A stretch of 46,803 nucleotides of DNA. It comes from a bacterium. Lineage in GTDB: Bacteria; Bacillota; Clostridia; Lachnospirales; Lachnospiraceae. The translations under genes and the position numbers were made by a program. The stretch is from the NCBI GenBank assembly GCA_030535455.1, contig JAUNJY010000034.1, positions 1-46,803 on the forward strand, written 5' to 3'. Position 1 is the stretch's first letter. Each line of letters begins with the position of its first letter. The notes below the pieces were generated by a model that was not told where the DNA came from, did no database searches, and saw only the letters and a list, made by a program, of their open reading frames with translations. Positions 8,569 to 16,603 of this stretch are shown piece by piece.

Positions 8569-8607
8569 TCTGAGCAGAGAGTAATCATCTCTGCTCAGAT
8601 TTTTTTT
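8569..8607 (+). terminator. Intrinsic terminator after pduL copy 1
   Basis: A perfect 12-bp stem (TCTGAGCAGAGA with TCTCTGCTCAGA), a 7-base loop and eight T residues form a textbook terminator. It separates the first pduL from the rest of the BMC genes. The 16-base sequence at 8559-8574 overlaps its 5' arm and matches 38-53. Confidence 0.9.
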
Positions 8608-8820
8608 GAATGTATAGGAGGTTTCTCGGCGCGGGCAAAGTGTGAATAGTAACGTTTATGTTGGTATGAAATTTGCAAAATGAAGTCTGAATCGTCTCTG
8701 TTCATTAATTTTTCTGTATGATAATCTACAAGAAACAAGAGCGTCGTAGAAAGGAGGAGAAGAGGGAGTCTTGTAGCTTTAAGAAAAATAAGGAATATAG
8801 AAAAGGAGAGGTAGACTGGT
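8608..8820 (+). promoter_or_regulatory. Leader region of the MIP channel gene
   Basis: The gene-free stretch 8481-8820 holds the terminator above and then this leader. TATGAT lies at about 8717, but no good -35 partner is seen. CTACAAGA (8726-8733) can pair with TCTTGTAG (8769-8776) around an AGGAGG sequence that is not followed by a long frame. The leader may fold, but it matches no riboswitch I know. Confidence 0.25.
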
Positions 8821-9531
8821 ATGTTAGTTTTTATTGCCGAATTAATTGGAACATTCTTACTCATTTTAATTGGAGAGGCTGTAGTTGCCAATGTATGCCT
8901 GAATAAGTCGGGCATGAAAGGCGCTGGCTCAATTCAAATCACCCTTGCATGGGGCTTCGCAGTAATGATTCCAGCATTTATCTTTGGTGTTGCATCAGGA
9001 GCACACTTTAATCCAGCACTAACCATTGCACTTGCTGCAGATGGAACGATTAAATGGTCAATTGTTCCACAGTACTTAGCTGGACAATTCTTAGGAGCAT
9101 TTTTAGGAGCAGCATTAGTAGCTCTTATGTTTAACGATCAATTTAAAGCAACAGATGATCAGGCAACCAAATTAGGAGTATTTTGTACATCACCATCTGT
9201 ACCAAATACGCTTTTGAACTTACTAAGTGAAATAGTAGAAACATTTATCCTTGTATTTGCAATTAAAGGAATTGGTAATGTTACATCAATTGCTCCTGGA
9301 GTTGATAAATTCATGGTATTTGGAATTATCGTTTCCATCGGTATGTCCTTTGGTGGATTAACCGGATATGCAATCAATCCAGCCAGAGATTTTGCGCCAA
9401 GACTTGCCCATCAGCTTCTTCCTATCCCAGGAAAGGGAGAGTCAAACTGGGGATATGCTTGGATTCCTGTTGTCGGACCTGTAATCGGAGCATTGTTAGC
9501 TGTTGGACTTTTTGCAATTATTCCTTGGTAG
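8821..9531 (+). CDS. MIP-family channel, glycerol facilitator type
   Basis: A 236-residue integral membrane protein with six helices and both half-helix motifs of aquaporins: HFNPALTIA in the first half and NPARDFAPR in the second. The Asp after the second NPAR is typical of aquaglyceroporins such as GlpF rather than water-only channels. It should let small polyols such as glycerol or 1,2-propanediol cross the membrane passively. It lies inside the BMC locus, between pduL and the shell genes, so import of the diol substrate is the natural inference. A ribosome binding site (GGAGAGG) precedes the start. The gene ends before a long bidirectional hairpin. Confidence 0.88.
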   Translation: MLVFIAELIGTFLLILIGEAVVANVCLNKSGMKGAGSIQITLAWGFAVMIPAFIFGVASGAHFNPALTIALAADGTIKWSIVPQYLAGQFLGAFLGAALVALMFNDQFKATDDQATKLGVFCTSPSVPNTLLNLLSEIVETFILVFAIKGIGNVTSIAPGVDKFMVFGIIVSIGMSFGGLTGYAINPARDFAPRLAHQLLPIPGKGESNWGYAWIPVVGPVIGALLAVGLFAIIPW

Positions 9532-9564
9532 TTATGACGGAATACGGAATTCTTAGTACATATA

Positions 9565-9609
9565 AAAATAGGCGATTGAACTGAATGACTTGTTCAATCG
9601 CCTATTTTT
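9565..9609. terminator. Bidirectional terminator between the channel and glcG-like genes
   Basis: A 17-bp perfect stem (9565-9581 with 9592-9608) has A residues on one side and T residues on the other, so it can end transcripts from both convergent genes. Confidence 0.85.
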
Positions 9610-9640
9610 GCCTAGAAACACTTCATATTTTCAGACGTTA

Positions 9641-10120
9641 TTATTCTTGTCTTAAAAAAAAGCTTACCATATGTTTTGCAATTAATGTATCTTGTTCTAC
9701 CGTTCCGCCACTGACACCGACAGCGCCAATATACATGTTGTTACGATACAATGGAATACCACCACCAAAGAAACAGAACTTCCCTGGGCAGGTATCCTGT
9801 AGCCCGTATAAGGATTGTCCAGGCTGAATGACGTTAGCCAGTTCTTCCGTTGATTTTTGCAAGGACAGGGCAGTATATGCTTTTGCTTTGGATATCTCAA
9901 TGCTTGCCAATAGTGCCTGATCCATCCTATGCTGTGCAATCAGGTTTCCACCACCATCTATTATGGTAAGGACGACAGGGACATTGATCGAAGCTGCATA
10001 TTTCTCTCCTTCTTCTAAAAGTAAAAGTGCTTTATGTAGAGAGAAGTTATTTAAGAGAAGCTGCTTATTTAGGTCTGAAAGAATTTGTTTTGATAGTTGA
10101 TCCACGGTCATATTAGACAT
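9641..10120 (-). CDS. GlcG/HbpS-type (PduO C-terminal-like) protein
   Basis: A 159-residue protein of the GlcG/HbpS/PduO-C family (DUF336 type). Family features seen are VPVVLTIIDGGGNLIAQHRMD, an 'ISKAKAYTAL' helix, and a C-terminal GGGIPLY...GAVGVSGGT motif. Members bind haem or small ligands and often sit in diol and glycolate operons; the exact role in microcompartments is not settled. It is the only gene of the BMC locus on the minus strand. AGGAGG lies 6 bases before the start. The N-terminus (about residues 4-22) could form an amphipathic helix, so encapsulation is possible but not shown. Confidence 0.82.
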   Translation of the reverse strand: MSNMTVDQLSKQILSDLNKQLLLNNFSLHKALLLLEEGEKYAASINVPVVLTIIDGGGNLIAQHRMDQALLASIEISKAKAYTALSLQKSTEELANVIQPGQSLYGLQDTCPGKFCFFGGGIPLYRNNMYIGAVGVSGGTVEQDTLIAKHMVSFFLRQE

Positions 10121-10310
10121 GCGTTACCTCCTTTCTCATAAAAAAGATATTTCTAACACAATAGTACGTGTAACAATGAAAAAAGAAAAGAGAAGTACTT
10201 AAATTTACCTAAGATTGGTGAAGAATTTTCCTAGGGAAAGAATTGGCCTTGTGATAGGCTTACTAGTAGTGAAGAAGATTATGAGAAACAAGAGGAAGGA
10301 AGGGAATAGT
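10121..10310. promoter_or_regulatory. Divergent control region between the glcG-like and shell genes
   Basis: This 190-base region must carry both divergent promoters. An imperfect dyad (AATTTTCC at 10224-10231 and GGAAAGAATT at 10235-10244) and a short ACAC/GTGT dyad near 10158 are the only operator-like elements seen. No confident -35/-10 pair was found. Confidence 0.25.
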
Positions 10311-10664
10311 ATGGCGGAATTAACAAGGATTATTGAAGAGTCCGTTCCTGGAAAACAGATTACAATGGCTCATATCATTGCCAGCCCAAACCCAATTATT
10401 TATAAGAAGCTGGGATTAGACCCCAAAGTAGATTATGAGAAGGCAGCAATTGGGATACTTACGCTAACCCCTTATGAGACATCAATTATTGCAGCAGATA
10501 TTGCATTAAAGCGTGCAGCAATTGAAATTGGTTTCATTGACCGGTTTAGTGGGACATTAATTATAACAGGAAGAATATCCGATGTTACTGTAGCATTTGA
10601 GGCATTTATAAATTACGCAAAACGTGAGATGGGATTTAATGTTTGCAAGATTACAAAGGCATAA
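10311..10664 (+). CDS. BMC shell hexamer, circularly permuted EutS/PduU type
   Basis: A shell protein of 117 residues starting at the ATG at 10311, preceded by GGAAGG. The N-terminal part (ITMAHIIASPNPIIYKKLGL) is the hallmark of the permuted EutS/PduU class, whose first segment forms a small beta barrel over the hexamer pore. The body AIGILTLTPYETSIIAADIALKRA is the BMC fold in permuted order. Such subunits occupy a minor share of the facet and may close or gate the pore. The gene is followed at once by eutP, the usual EutS-EutP (PduU-PduV) pairing. Confidence 0.93.
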   Translation: MAELTRIIEESVPGKQITMAHIIASPNPIIYKKLGLDPKVDYEKAAIGILTLTPYETSIIAADIALKRAAIEIGFIDRFSGTLIITGRISDVTVAFEAFINYAKREMGFNVCKITKA

Positions 10665-10678
10665 GGCAGGTGATGACA

Positions 10679-11113
10679 GTGAAAAAGATAATATTTGTTG
10701 GAAGGACAGGAGCTGGTAAGACAACCCTTACTCAAGCAATCAAGGGAACTCAGATCCATTATCATAAGACACAGTATATCAATCATTATGATGTAATCAT
10801 TGATACGCCGGGAGAGTATTGTGAGAATAAGAAACTTGGAAGAGCGTTGATACTGTATTCCTATGAAGCAGATGTAATTGGCCTATTAATGAGCTCCCTT
10901 GAAGAATATTCTCTTTATAGCCCTAATATCGCATCCCTGGCTACTAGAGAGGTAATTGGAATCGTGACACAGATTGATAAAGAGAATGCTAGGCCAGATT
11001 TAGCTAAGTTATGGTTAGAGCTGACAGGATGTAAGAAAATTTTCTTTATAAGCGCGATTACTGGAGAGGGAATTGAGGAACTTTTGGACTACTTGCAAGA
11101 GGATGACACTTAA
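10679..11113 (+). CDS. eutP: EutP/PduV-type small GTPase
   Basis: A P-loop NTPase of 144 residues related to EutP and PduV, which attach to or position microcompartments. Walker A is GRTGAGKTT at the N-terminus, DTPGEY is the switch II/G3 motif, and TQIDKENA fits the base-recognition (G4) region. The GTG at 10679 is preferred because AGGTGAT precedes it; the ATG two codons upstream is an alternative. It follows the EutS-type gene by about 15 bases and is surely co-transcribed with it. Confidence 0.9.
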   Translation: MKKIIFVGRTGAGKTTLTQAIKGTQIHYHKTQYINHYDVIIDTPGEYCENKKLGRALILYSYEADVIGLLMSSLEEYSLYSPNIASLATREVIGIVTQIDKENARPDLAKLWLELTGCKKIFFISAITGEGIEELLDYLQEDDT

Positions 11114-11130
11114 ATTGAAAGGAGTATGTA

Positions 11131-11712
11131 ATGAAGCGAATATTAATGATTGTTGGAGACTTTACTGAAGATTATGAGGTAATGGTTCCTTTTCAGGCAC
11201 TTGAGATGCTAGAAATTCAGGTGGATGTGGTCTGCCCGGGAAAGAAAAAGGGAGATACCATACTTACAGCAATTCACGATTTTGAAGGATATCAGACATA
11301 TACGGAAAAAGTGGGACATCATTTTACTTTGACTGCATCTTATGAATACCTTGATCTAAGTGAGTATGATGGCCTATATCTGACTGGCGGACGTGCCCCA
11401 GAGTATCTGAGAAGGGAAAAGCGCGTATTGGATATTACCAAGTATTTTATGGAACTCAATTTACCAGTGGCAGCCATTTGTCATGGAATACAGATCCTGA
11501 CAGCAGCAGGCGTGATAGAAGGCAGGACACTGACTGCTTATGATGCAGTCGGACCTGAAGTTACGTGTGCAGGTGGAAATTATAAGAGAGTCGAAGCCTG
11601 TGACGTAGTGGTAGATGATAATCTGGTAACATCTCCGGCCTGGCCAGGACATTCTAACTTGCTTCGTGCATTTATCAAGCTGCTGGGAGTTACTATAATT
11701 GAAGTTTCGTAA
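11131..11712 (+). CDS. DJ-1/PfpI-family protein
   Basis: A 193-residue member of the DJ-1/PfpI class-I amidotransferase-like superfamily. The nucleophile elbow AICHG holds the conserved Cys, and an early acidic residue (FTEDYEV) matches the family Glu. Relatives include intracellular proteases, chaperones and enzymes that detoxify glyoxals or repair glycated proteins. Inside a locus that makes reactive aldehydes, handling of aldehyde damage is a reasonable guess but not shown. It has its own AAAGGAG site 18 bases after eutP and is likely in that operon. Confidence 0.82.
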   Translation: MKRILMIVGDFTEDYEVMVPFQALEMLEIQVDVVCPGKKKGDTILTAIHDFEGYQTYTEKVGHHFTLTASYEYLDLSEYDGLYLTGGRAPEYLRREKRVLDITKYFMELNLPVAAICHGIQILTAAGVIEGRTLTAYDAVGPEVTCAGGNYKRVEACDVVVDDNLVTSPAWPGHSNLLRAFIKLLGVTIIEVS

Positions 11713-11777
11713 CAAGAGTTTTCGTTTTTACAATAATTTAGTCTGAATAGTGTAAGGAAAATAGAATTAAGGTTTCG

Positions 11778-11783
11778 TATAAT
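11778..11783 (+). promoter_or_regulatory. Candidate GRE promoter with perfect -10 and no -35
   Basis: A consensus TATAAT stands 80 bases before the GRE start. At 17 bases upstream there is only GGAAAA, far from TTGACA. A perfect -10 with a poor -35 is what activator-dependent promoters look like, and the locus encodes an AraC-type response regulator. Confidence 0.35.
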
Positions 11784-11862
11784 GGAGTCATTCAAACAGG
11801 ACCAAAGAGTATGCGATTTTATGTATACAGTTCCTTAAGTGTGAAGAATAGGAGGATTAGAA

Positions 11863-14451
11863 ATGATAGCAAAAGGTTTTAGTGAACCAACTGACAGGGT
11901 GAAACGTTTAAAAGATGTCATTGTAAATGCAGTCCCAGAAGTTGAGGCTGAGAGAGCCGTATTAGTAACCGAGGCTTATAAGGAAACTGAAGGCCAGCCA
12001 AATGTAATGAGAAGAGCAAAAGTAGCAGAGAAAGTATTTAGTGAGCTTCCTGTAACGATCCGTGAAGATGAATTAATTGTAGGTTCTCTTACAAAGCATC
12101 CTCGTTCATGCCAGATTGCACCAGAGTATTCTTGCGATTGGGTTGAGGCAGAATTCGATACGATGGAAACAAGAATGGCTGATCCATTCAAAATTCCAAA
12201 GGATGTTGCAAAACAACTTCATGAAGCTTTCTTATACTGGCCAGGAAAGACTGTCAGTGATCTAGCATCTTCTTATATGTCAGAAGAGACAAAAGACTGC
12301 CAGGCAAATGGTGTATTTACAGTTGGAAACTATTTTTATGGTGGTGTTGGCCATGTTTGCGTTGACTACGGCAAAATTCTTGAAAAAGGATTTTTAGGAG
12401 TTATTGAAGAAACAGTTGCTGCTATGGAAAAGATGGATCGTACGGATCCAAGTTACATAAAGAAACAACAATTCTATAATGCAGTAATCATTACGTATAC
12501 GGCTGCTATTAAATTTGCACATCGTTATGCAGATAAAGCAAGAGAAATGGCTGCAGTAGAGAGTAATCCTACTAGAAAGTCTGAATTATTACAGATTGCA
12601 GCAAACTGTGATCATGTACCAGAACGTGGTGCTAGAAACTTCTATGAAGCTTGTCAGTCCTTCTGGTTCATTCAATTAATGTTACAAATCGAGTCCTCAG
12701 GACATTCCATCTCTCCAGGACGTTTTGATCAATATATGTACCCATACTTAAAAGCAGACACTTCTGTTGACAAAGAGTTTGCTCAAGAATTAATTGACTG
12801 TATCTGGGTAAAATTAAACGATTTAAATAAGACACGTGATGCTATCTCCGATCAGGCATTTGCAGGATATGCATTATTCCAAAATCTTGGTGTTGGCGGC
12901 CAATTAGAAGATGGACGTGATGCAACCAACGAAGTCTCCTATATGTGTATGCAGGCATGTGCACATGTTAAATTACCAGCACCATCGTTCTCCATCCGTG
13001 TTCATGAGAATACTCCAGACGAGTTTTTATACCGTGCATGTGAGCTTGCAAGACTTGGTCTTGGTGTTCCAGCTATGTATAACGATGAAGTTATTATTCC
13101 TGCACTTACAAACCGTGGAGTTACCTTAGAGGACGCTCGTAACTACTGTATTATCGGCTGTGTAGAGCCACAATGCCCTCATAAGACAGAAGGATGGCAT
13201 GATGCTGCATTCTTTAACGTTGCAAAAGTAATGGAAATTACATTAAACAACGGCCGCGTTGGTGAGAAACAATTAGGACCTGTAACTGGTGAAATGACAG
13301 AGTGGAAGACAAGCGAAGACTTCTTTACTGCATTTACAAAACAAATGGAATACTTTGTATACCATCTTGCAGAAGCAGACAATGCAGTTGACCTTGCCCA
13401 TATGGAAAGAGATCAGCTTCCATTCTTATCTGCACTTGTTGATGATTGTATTGGAAGAGGAAAGACAGTGGAAGAAGGCGGTGCCATTTATAACTTCACA
13501 GGTCCTCAAGCATTCGGTGTTGTTGATGTTGGTGACTCTGCTTATGCAATGGAAAAACATGTGTTTGAGAAGAATGAAGTTTCTATTCAAGAATTAAAAC
13601 AAGCATTAGACAATAACTTTGGTTACCCAGTAAATAGTTCTACCAGCGCTGAAAAAGAATATGACGCAGCTAGGAGAAATGGAACTGCTCCAAAAGCTGA
13701 TGATGCAATGATGGAACAAAGAATTTACGAGACAGTTAAGAGAATCTTAAGCAGCAATGGTTCTATTGACCTTCAGGCACTTCAAACGAAAGTTACCGAT
13801 GAATGTGCAGCAACATCTGATGATTGTGCTGATAAATTCACCAAAGTAAAACGTTTGATGGAAAAGACAGAGTGGTATGGAAATGATATCGATTCTGTAG
13901 ATTATGTATCTGCAAGAGTTGCACGTATTTACAGTGCTGAAGTTGAGAAATATAGAAATCCTCGTGGAGGACAATTCCAGGCAGGATGCTATCCAGTATC
14001 TGCAAACGTATTATTTGGTAAGGATGTTGCTGCACTTCCAGATGGACGTCTTGCAAAGACTCCATTGGCAGATGGTGTTTCTCCAAGAGCAGGTAAAGAT
14101 ACAACAGGACCTACGGCAGCAACTAACTCTGTTGCAAAATTAGATCATCATTATTTCTCAAATGGTACGTTATACAATCAAAAATTCCTTCCATCTGCAG
14201 TTGCAGGAGATGAGGGATTACAAAACTTTGCATCCGTTGTTCGAAGCTACTTCGACCACAAAGGAATGCATGTACAGTTTAATGTTATTGATCGTGAAAC
14301 TTTACTTAATGCGCAAAAGCATCCAGAACAATACAAAGACTTAGTAGTTCGTGTAGCTGGATATAGTGCTCATTTTGTATCTCTTGCAAAAGAAGTACAA
14401 GATAACATCATTGAAAGAACAGAACATAGCTTTGGCCATAAGAGCTGTTAG
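11863..14451 (+). CDS. Glycyl radical diol dehydratase (B12-independent glycerol/1,2-propanediol dehydratase)
   Basis: The catalytic core enzyme of the microcompartment, 862 residues. It should dehydrate 1,2-propanediol to propionaldehyde, or glycerol to 3-hydroxypropionaldehyde, by radical chemistry. The thiyl-radical Cys433 and Glu435 lie in IGCVEPQ, and the glycyl radical is Gly833 in RVAGYS. His164, Ser282 and Asp447 match, even in numbering, the substrate-binding residues of Clostridium butyricum glycerol dehydratase. Choline lyase CutC instead has Thr and Tyr at the positions of His446 and Phe450, so choline is unlikely. About 70 extra residues (about 587-668) are inserted before the C-terminal part. 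The N-terminus starts directly in the catalytic domain, without a targeting helix. AGGAGG precedes the ATG. Propanediol versus glycerol cannot be decided from sequence. Confidence 0.93.
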   Translation: MIAKGFSEPTDRVKRLKDVIVNAVPEVEAERAVLVTEAYKETEGQPNVMRRAKVAEKVFSELPVTIREDELIVGSLTKHPRSCQIAPEYSCDWVEAEFDTMETRMADPFKIPKDVAKQLHEAFLYWPGKTVSDLASSYMSEETKDCQANGVFTVGNYFYGGVGHVCVDYGKILEKGFLGVIEETVAAMEKMDRTDPSYIKKQQFYNAVIITYTAAIKFAHRYADKAREMAAVESNPTRKSELLQIAANCDHVPERGARNFYEACQSFWFIQLMLQIESSGHSISPGRFDQYMYPYLKADTSVDKEFAQELIDCIWVKLNDLNKTRDAISDQAFAGYALFQNLGVGGQLEDGRDATNEVSYMCMQACAHVKLPAPSFSIRVHENTPDEFLYRACELARLGLGVPAMYNDEVIIPALTNRGVTLEDARNYCIIGCVEPQCPHKTEGWHDAAFFNVAKVMEITLNNGRVGEKQLGPVTGEMTEWKTSEDFFTAFTKQMEYFVYHLAEADNAVDLAHMERDQLPFLSALVDDCIGRGKTVEEGGAIYNFTGPQAFGVVDVGDSAYAMEKHVFEKNEVSIQELKQALDNNFGYPVNSSTSAEKEYDAARRNGTAPKADDAMMEQRIYETVKRILSSNGSIDLQALQTKVTDECAATSDDCADKFTKVKRLMEKTEWYGNDIDSVDYVSARVARIYSAEVEKYRNPRGGQFQAGCYPVSANVLFGKDVAALPDGRLAKTPLADGVSPRAGKDTTGPTAATNSVAKLDHHYFSNGTLYNQKFLPSAVAGDEGLQNFASVVRSYFDHKGMHVQFNVIDRETLLNAQKHPEQYKDLVVRVAGYSAHFVSLAKEVQDNIIERTEHSFGHKSC

Positions 14452-14472
14452 CTAGAACTAGGAGTGAAGAGG

Positions 14473-15390
14473 ATGGATCAAATTAATTATTCGTTAGAAG
14501 GACTTGTTTTTGATATACAAAGATTTTCTATCCATGATGGTCCAGGAGTTCGGACGATAGTTTTTCTAAAAGGATGCCCCCTTTCTTGTAAATGGTGCAG
14601 TAACCCGGAATCGCAGCGGATTAATCCAGTTGTGATGTATAACGAATCGGAATGCATTCATTGTGGGACTTGCATTAATGTGTGCAAGCAGGGGGCGATT
14701 CATCCCTCTAATAAAGGATTGATTGACCGAGACCGCTGTATCGGGTGTGGAGAATGTGCCAATGCATGTCCTACAGGGGCATTGGTTCTAAAAGGCAGGA
14801 AGATGTCGGTAGAGCAGGTCATTATGGAACTAAAAAAAGATGCAACCAATTATCGAAGATCAAAAGGAGGCATTACCATTTCTGGTGGAGAACCTTTGGT
14901 ACAGCATGAATTCTGTAAGGAAATCCTAAAGGCATCCAAAGCACAGGGATGGCATACAGCGATTGAGACAACGGCTTGTGCATCTAAGGAAGTATTAGAG
15001 GATGTAATTCCTCATGTGGATCTGGCTTTGATGGATATCAAGCATATGGACCCAGCAGTTCATAAGCTACATACCGGCATTACCAATGAATTAATCTTAG
15101 CAGGAACCAAGGTGGTATCAAACATGACTAAAACCATTGTCAGAGTACCTGTAATTCCTAATTTTAATAGTAGGAAAGAAGATATCTTAAGCATTGCAAG
15201 TTATGCAGCCAGCTTACACAACGTGGAGACGCTGCACTTGCTGCCTTATCATTCCTATGGGGAAAACAAGTATGGACTCTTGGGCAGGGAGTATGCTTTG
15301 AAGGACACAAAGACCTTATCTGAAGAGCAAATCGATGCATTAAAGGAAATAGTAGAAAGCCAAGGACTTAGATGTGTCATTGGCGGTTAA
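14473..15390 (+). CDS. Glycyl radical enzyme activase (radical SAM)
   Basis: This radical-SAM enzyme abstracts a hydrogen from the conserved Gly of the adjacent dehydratase to install the radical. It has 305 residues from the ATG at 14473, chosen because AGGAG lies 9 bases upstream; the GTG at 14464 is too close to that site. The radical-SAM cluster motif CPLSCKWC gives Cys35, Cys39 and Cys42. Two ferredoxin-type 4Fe-4S motifs follow (Cys61-64-67-71 and Cys89-92-95-99), as in glycerol dehydratase activase. A GGEP motif for AdoMet binding is at about residue 139. It follows the GRE by 21 bases. Confidence 0.95.
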   Translation: MDQINYSLEGLVFDIQRFSIHDGPGVRTIVFLKGCPLSCKWCSNPESQRINPVVMYNESECIHCGTCINVCKQGAIHPSNKGLIDRDRCIGCGECANACPTGALVLKGRKMSVEQVIMELKKDATNYRRSKGGITISGGEPLVQHEFCKEILKASKAQGWHTAIETTACASKEVLEDVIPHVDLALMDIKHMDPAVHKLHTGITNELILAGTKVVSNMTKTIVRVPVIPNFNSRKEDILSIASYAASLHNVETLHLLPYHSYGENKYGLLGREYALKDTKTLSEEQIDALKEIVESQGLRCVIGG

Positions 15391-15409
15391 ATGAAATGGA
15401 GGAAAAACG

Positions 15410-16213
15410 ATGGATCAGCAGTTAATCGAAAGAGTGATGAAGCAGGTATCTGATGAATTGGGAATTAAAGATACAAAAGCAAGTGCAAGCGCTTCATCTA
15501 CTACCGCTTCAACAGAAACAGATAACGTAGGTTTGACCGAATATGTAGGGACAGCAATTGGGGATACCATTGGTTTGGTTATCGCAAGCGTAGACCCTAT
15601 GTTAGTAGAGACTATGAAATTAGGGAAGTTTCGTTCCATTGGCATTATTGGTGGAAGAACAGGAGCAGGCCCACAGATCATGGCAGTTGATGAGGCTGTA
15701 AAAGCTACGAATACAGAAGTAATTACTGTAGAACTGCCAAGAGATACAAAAGGTGGCGCTGGACACGGAAGTTTGATCTATATTGGTGCAGAAGATGTGT
15801 CAGATGCAAGAAGAGCTGTTGAAATTGCTTTAAGCGTGCTTCCAAAATATTTTGGTGATGTTTATGGTAATGATGCAGGTCATCTGGAATTCCAATATAC
15901 TGCAAGAGCAAGCTATTGTCTTGAAAAAGCAATGGGTGCAACCCTTGGAAAAGCATGGGGTATGACTTGTGCCGGACCAGCAGCAATCGGAGCCGTACTT
16001 GCAGATACTGCAGTAAAGGCAGCAAATGTAGAAGTAATAGGATATTCTTCTCCAGGTAATGGCGGAACCAGCTATTCTAACGAGGTTATCTTAACATTTA
16101 CAGGAGATTCCGGAGCTGTAAGACAAGCAGTTCGTGCAGCAATTGATGTTGGTAAGAAGTTACTTGGTGCTCTTGGTGATGAACCAAAGTCAACCACGAC
16201 TCCTTATATTTAA
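15410..16213 (+). CDS. pduB: BMC-T trimeric shell protein, PduB type
   Basis: A tandem-domain shell protein of 267 residues that forms pseudohexameric trimers. The two BMC domains cover about residues 42-150 and 155-260, with pore-region motifs IGGRTGAGPQI and the second-domain SSPGNGGTSYSNEV typical of PduB. The first 20 residues (MDQQLIERVMKQVSDELG) form a predicted amphipathic helix, joined by an Ala/Ser/Thr linker. In the Salmonella system the PduB N-terminus ties the enzyme core to the shell, so the same job is likely here. GGAGG precedes the start. Confidence 0.93.
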   Translation: MDQQLIERVMKQVSDELGIKDTKASASASSTTASTETDNVGLTEYVGTAIGDTIGLVIASVDPMLVETMKLGKFRSIGIIGGRTGAGPQIMAVDEAVKATNTEVITVELPRDTKGGAGHGSLIYIGAEDVSDARRAVEIALSVLPKYFGDVYGNDAGHLEFQYTARASYCLEKAMGATLGKAWGMTCAGPAAIGAVLADTAVKAANVEVIGYSSPGNGGTSYSNEVILTFTGDSGAVRQAVRAAIDVGKKLLGALGDEPKSTTTPYI

Positions 16214-16302
16214 GATTAAGTTAGCTACAAGGATTAGCAAATACAATAAATTTGGCAGAGTTATATAAATGAGCCAAAACAAATGAAAGGAATGGGTGTA
16301 AT

Positions 16303-16584
16303 ATGAATTCAGAAGCATTAGGAATGGTTGAAACAAGAGGGTTAGTTGGAGCTATTGAGGCAGCAGATGCCATGGTGAAATCAGCAAATGTAGCATTAAT
16401 CGGATATGAAAAAATCGGTTCTGGATTAGTTACGGTTATGGTACGTGGCGATGTAGGAGCTGTAAAGGCTGCAACAGATGCAGGCGCAGCTGCAGCAAGA
16501 GCAGTTGGAGAAGTAGTTTCTATCCATGTTATTCCACGTCCACATATGGATACAGAAAAAATTCTTCCAAAATCATTAGATTAA
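16303..16584 (+). CDS. BMC-H hexameric shell protein, PduA/PduJ type
   Basis: A canonical single-domain shell protein of 93 residues: [20 protein letters not shown] at the start, the pore loop region around '[13 protein letters not shown]', and the helix [14 protein letters not shown]. It should be the main facet protein. It lacks any extension, in contrast to the second hexamer at 17205. An 89-base gap separates it from pduB, with no clear promoter. Confidence 0.95.
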   Translation: MNSEALGMVETRGLVGAIEAADAMVKSANVALIGYEKIGSGLVTVMVRGDVGAVKAATDAGAAAARAVGEVVSIHVIPRPHMDTEKILPKSLD

Positions 16585-16603
16585 TTAAATACTTCTAAAA
16601 AGT

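Noticed and set aside
8718-8906. 62-codon frame overlapping the start of the MIP channel gene
   Set aside because: It runs through the leader and into the channel gene in another frame; its composition is Lys/Arg/Glu from purine-rich leader sequence, so it is not a gene.
11863-14451. Reading the glycyl radical enzyme as choline trimethylamine-lyase (CutC)
   Set aside because: The residues after GCVEP are PQCPHKTEGWHDAAFF as in diol dehydratase. CutC has Thr and Tyr at the matching choline-binding positions, and here they are His446 and Phe450. His164, Ser282 and Asp447 fit diol binding.
15723-16025. Minus-strand 100-codon frame inside pduB, and many similar antisense frames
   Set aside because: These are shadows of strongly coding plus-strand genes; they have His/Leu/Gln-rich composition and no binding sites.
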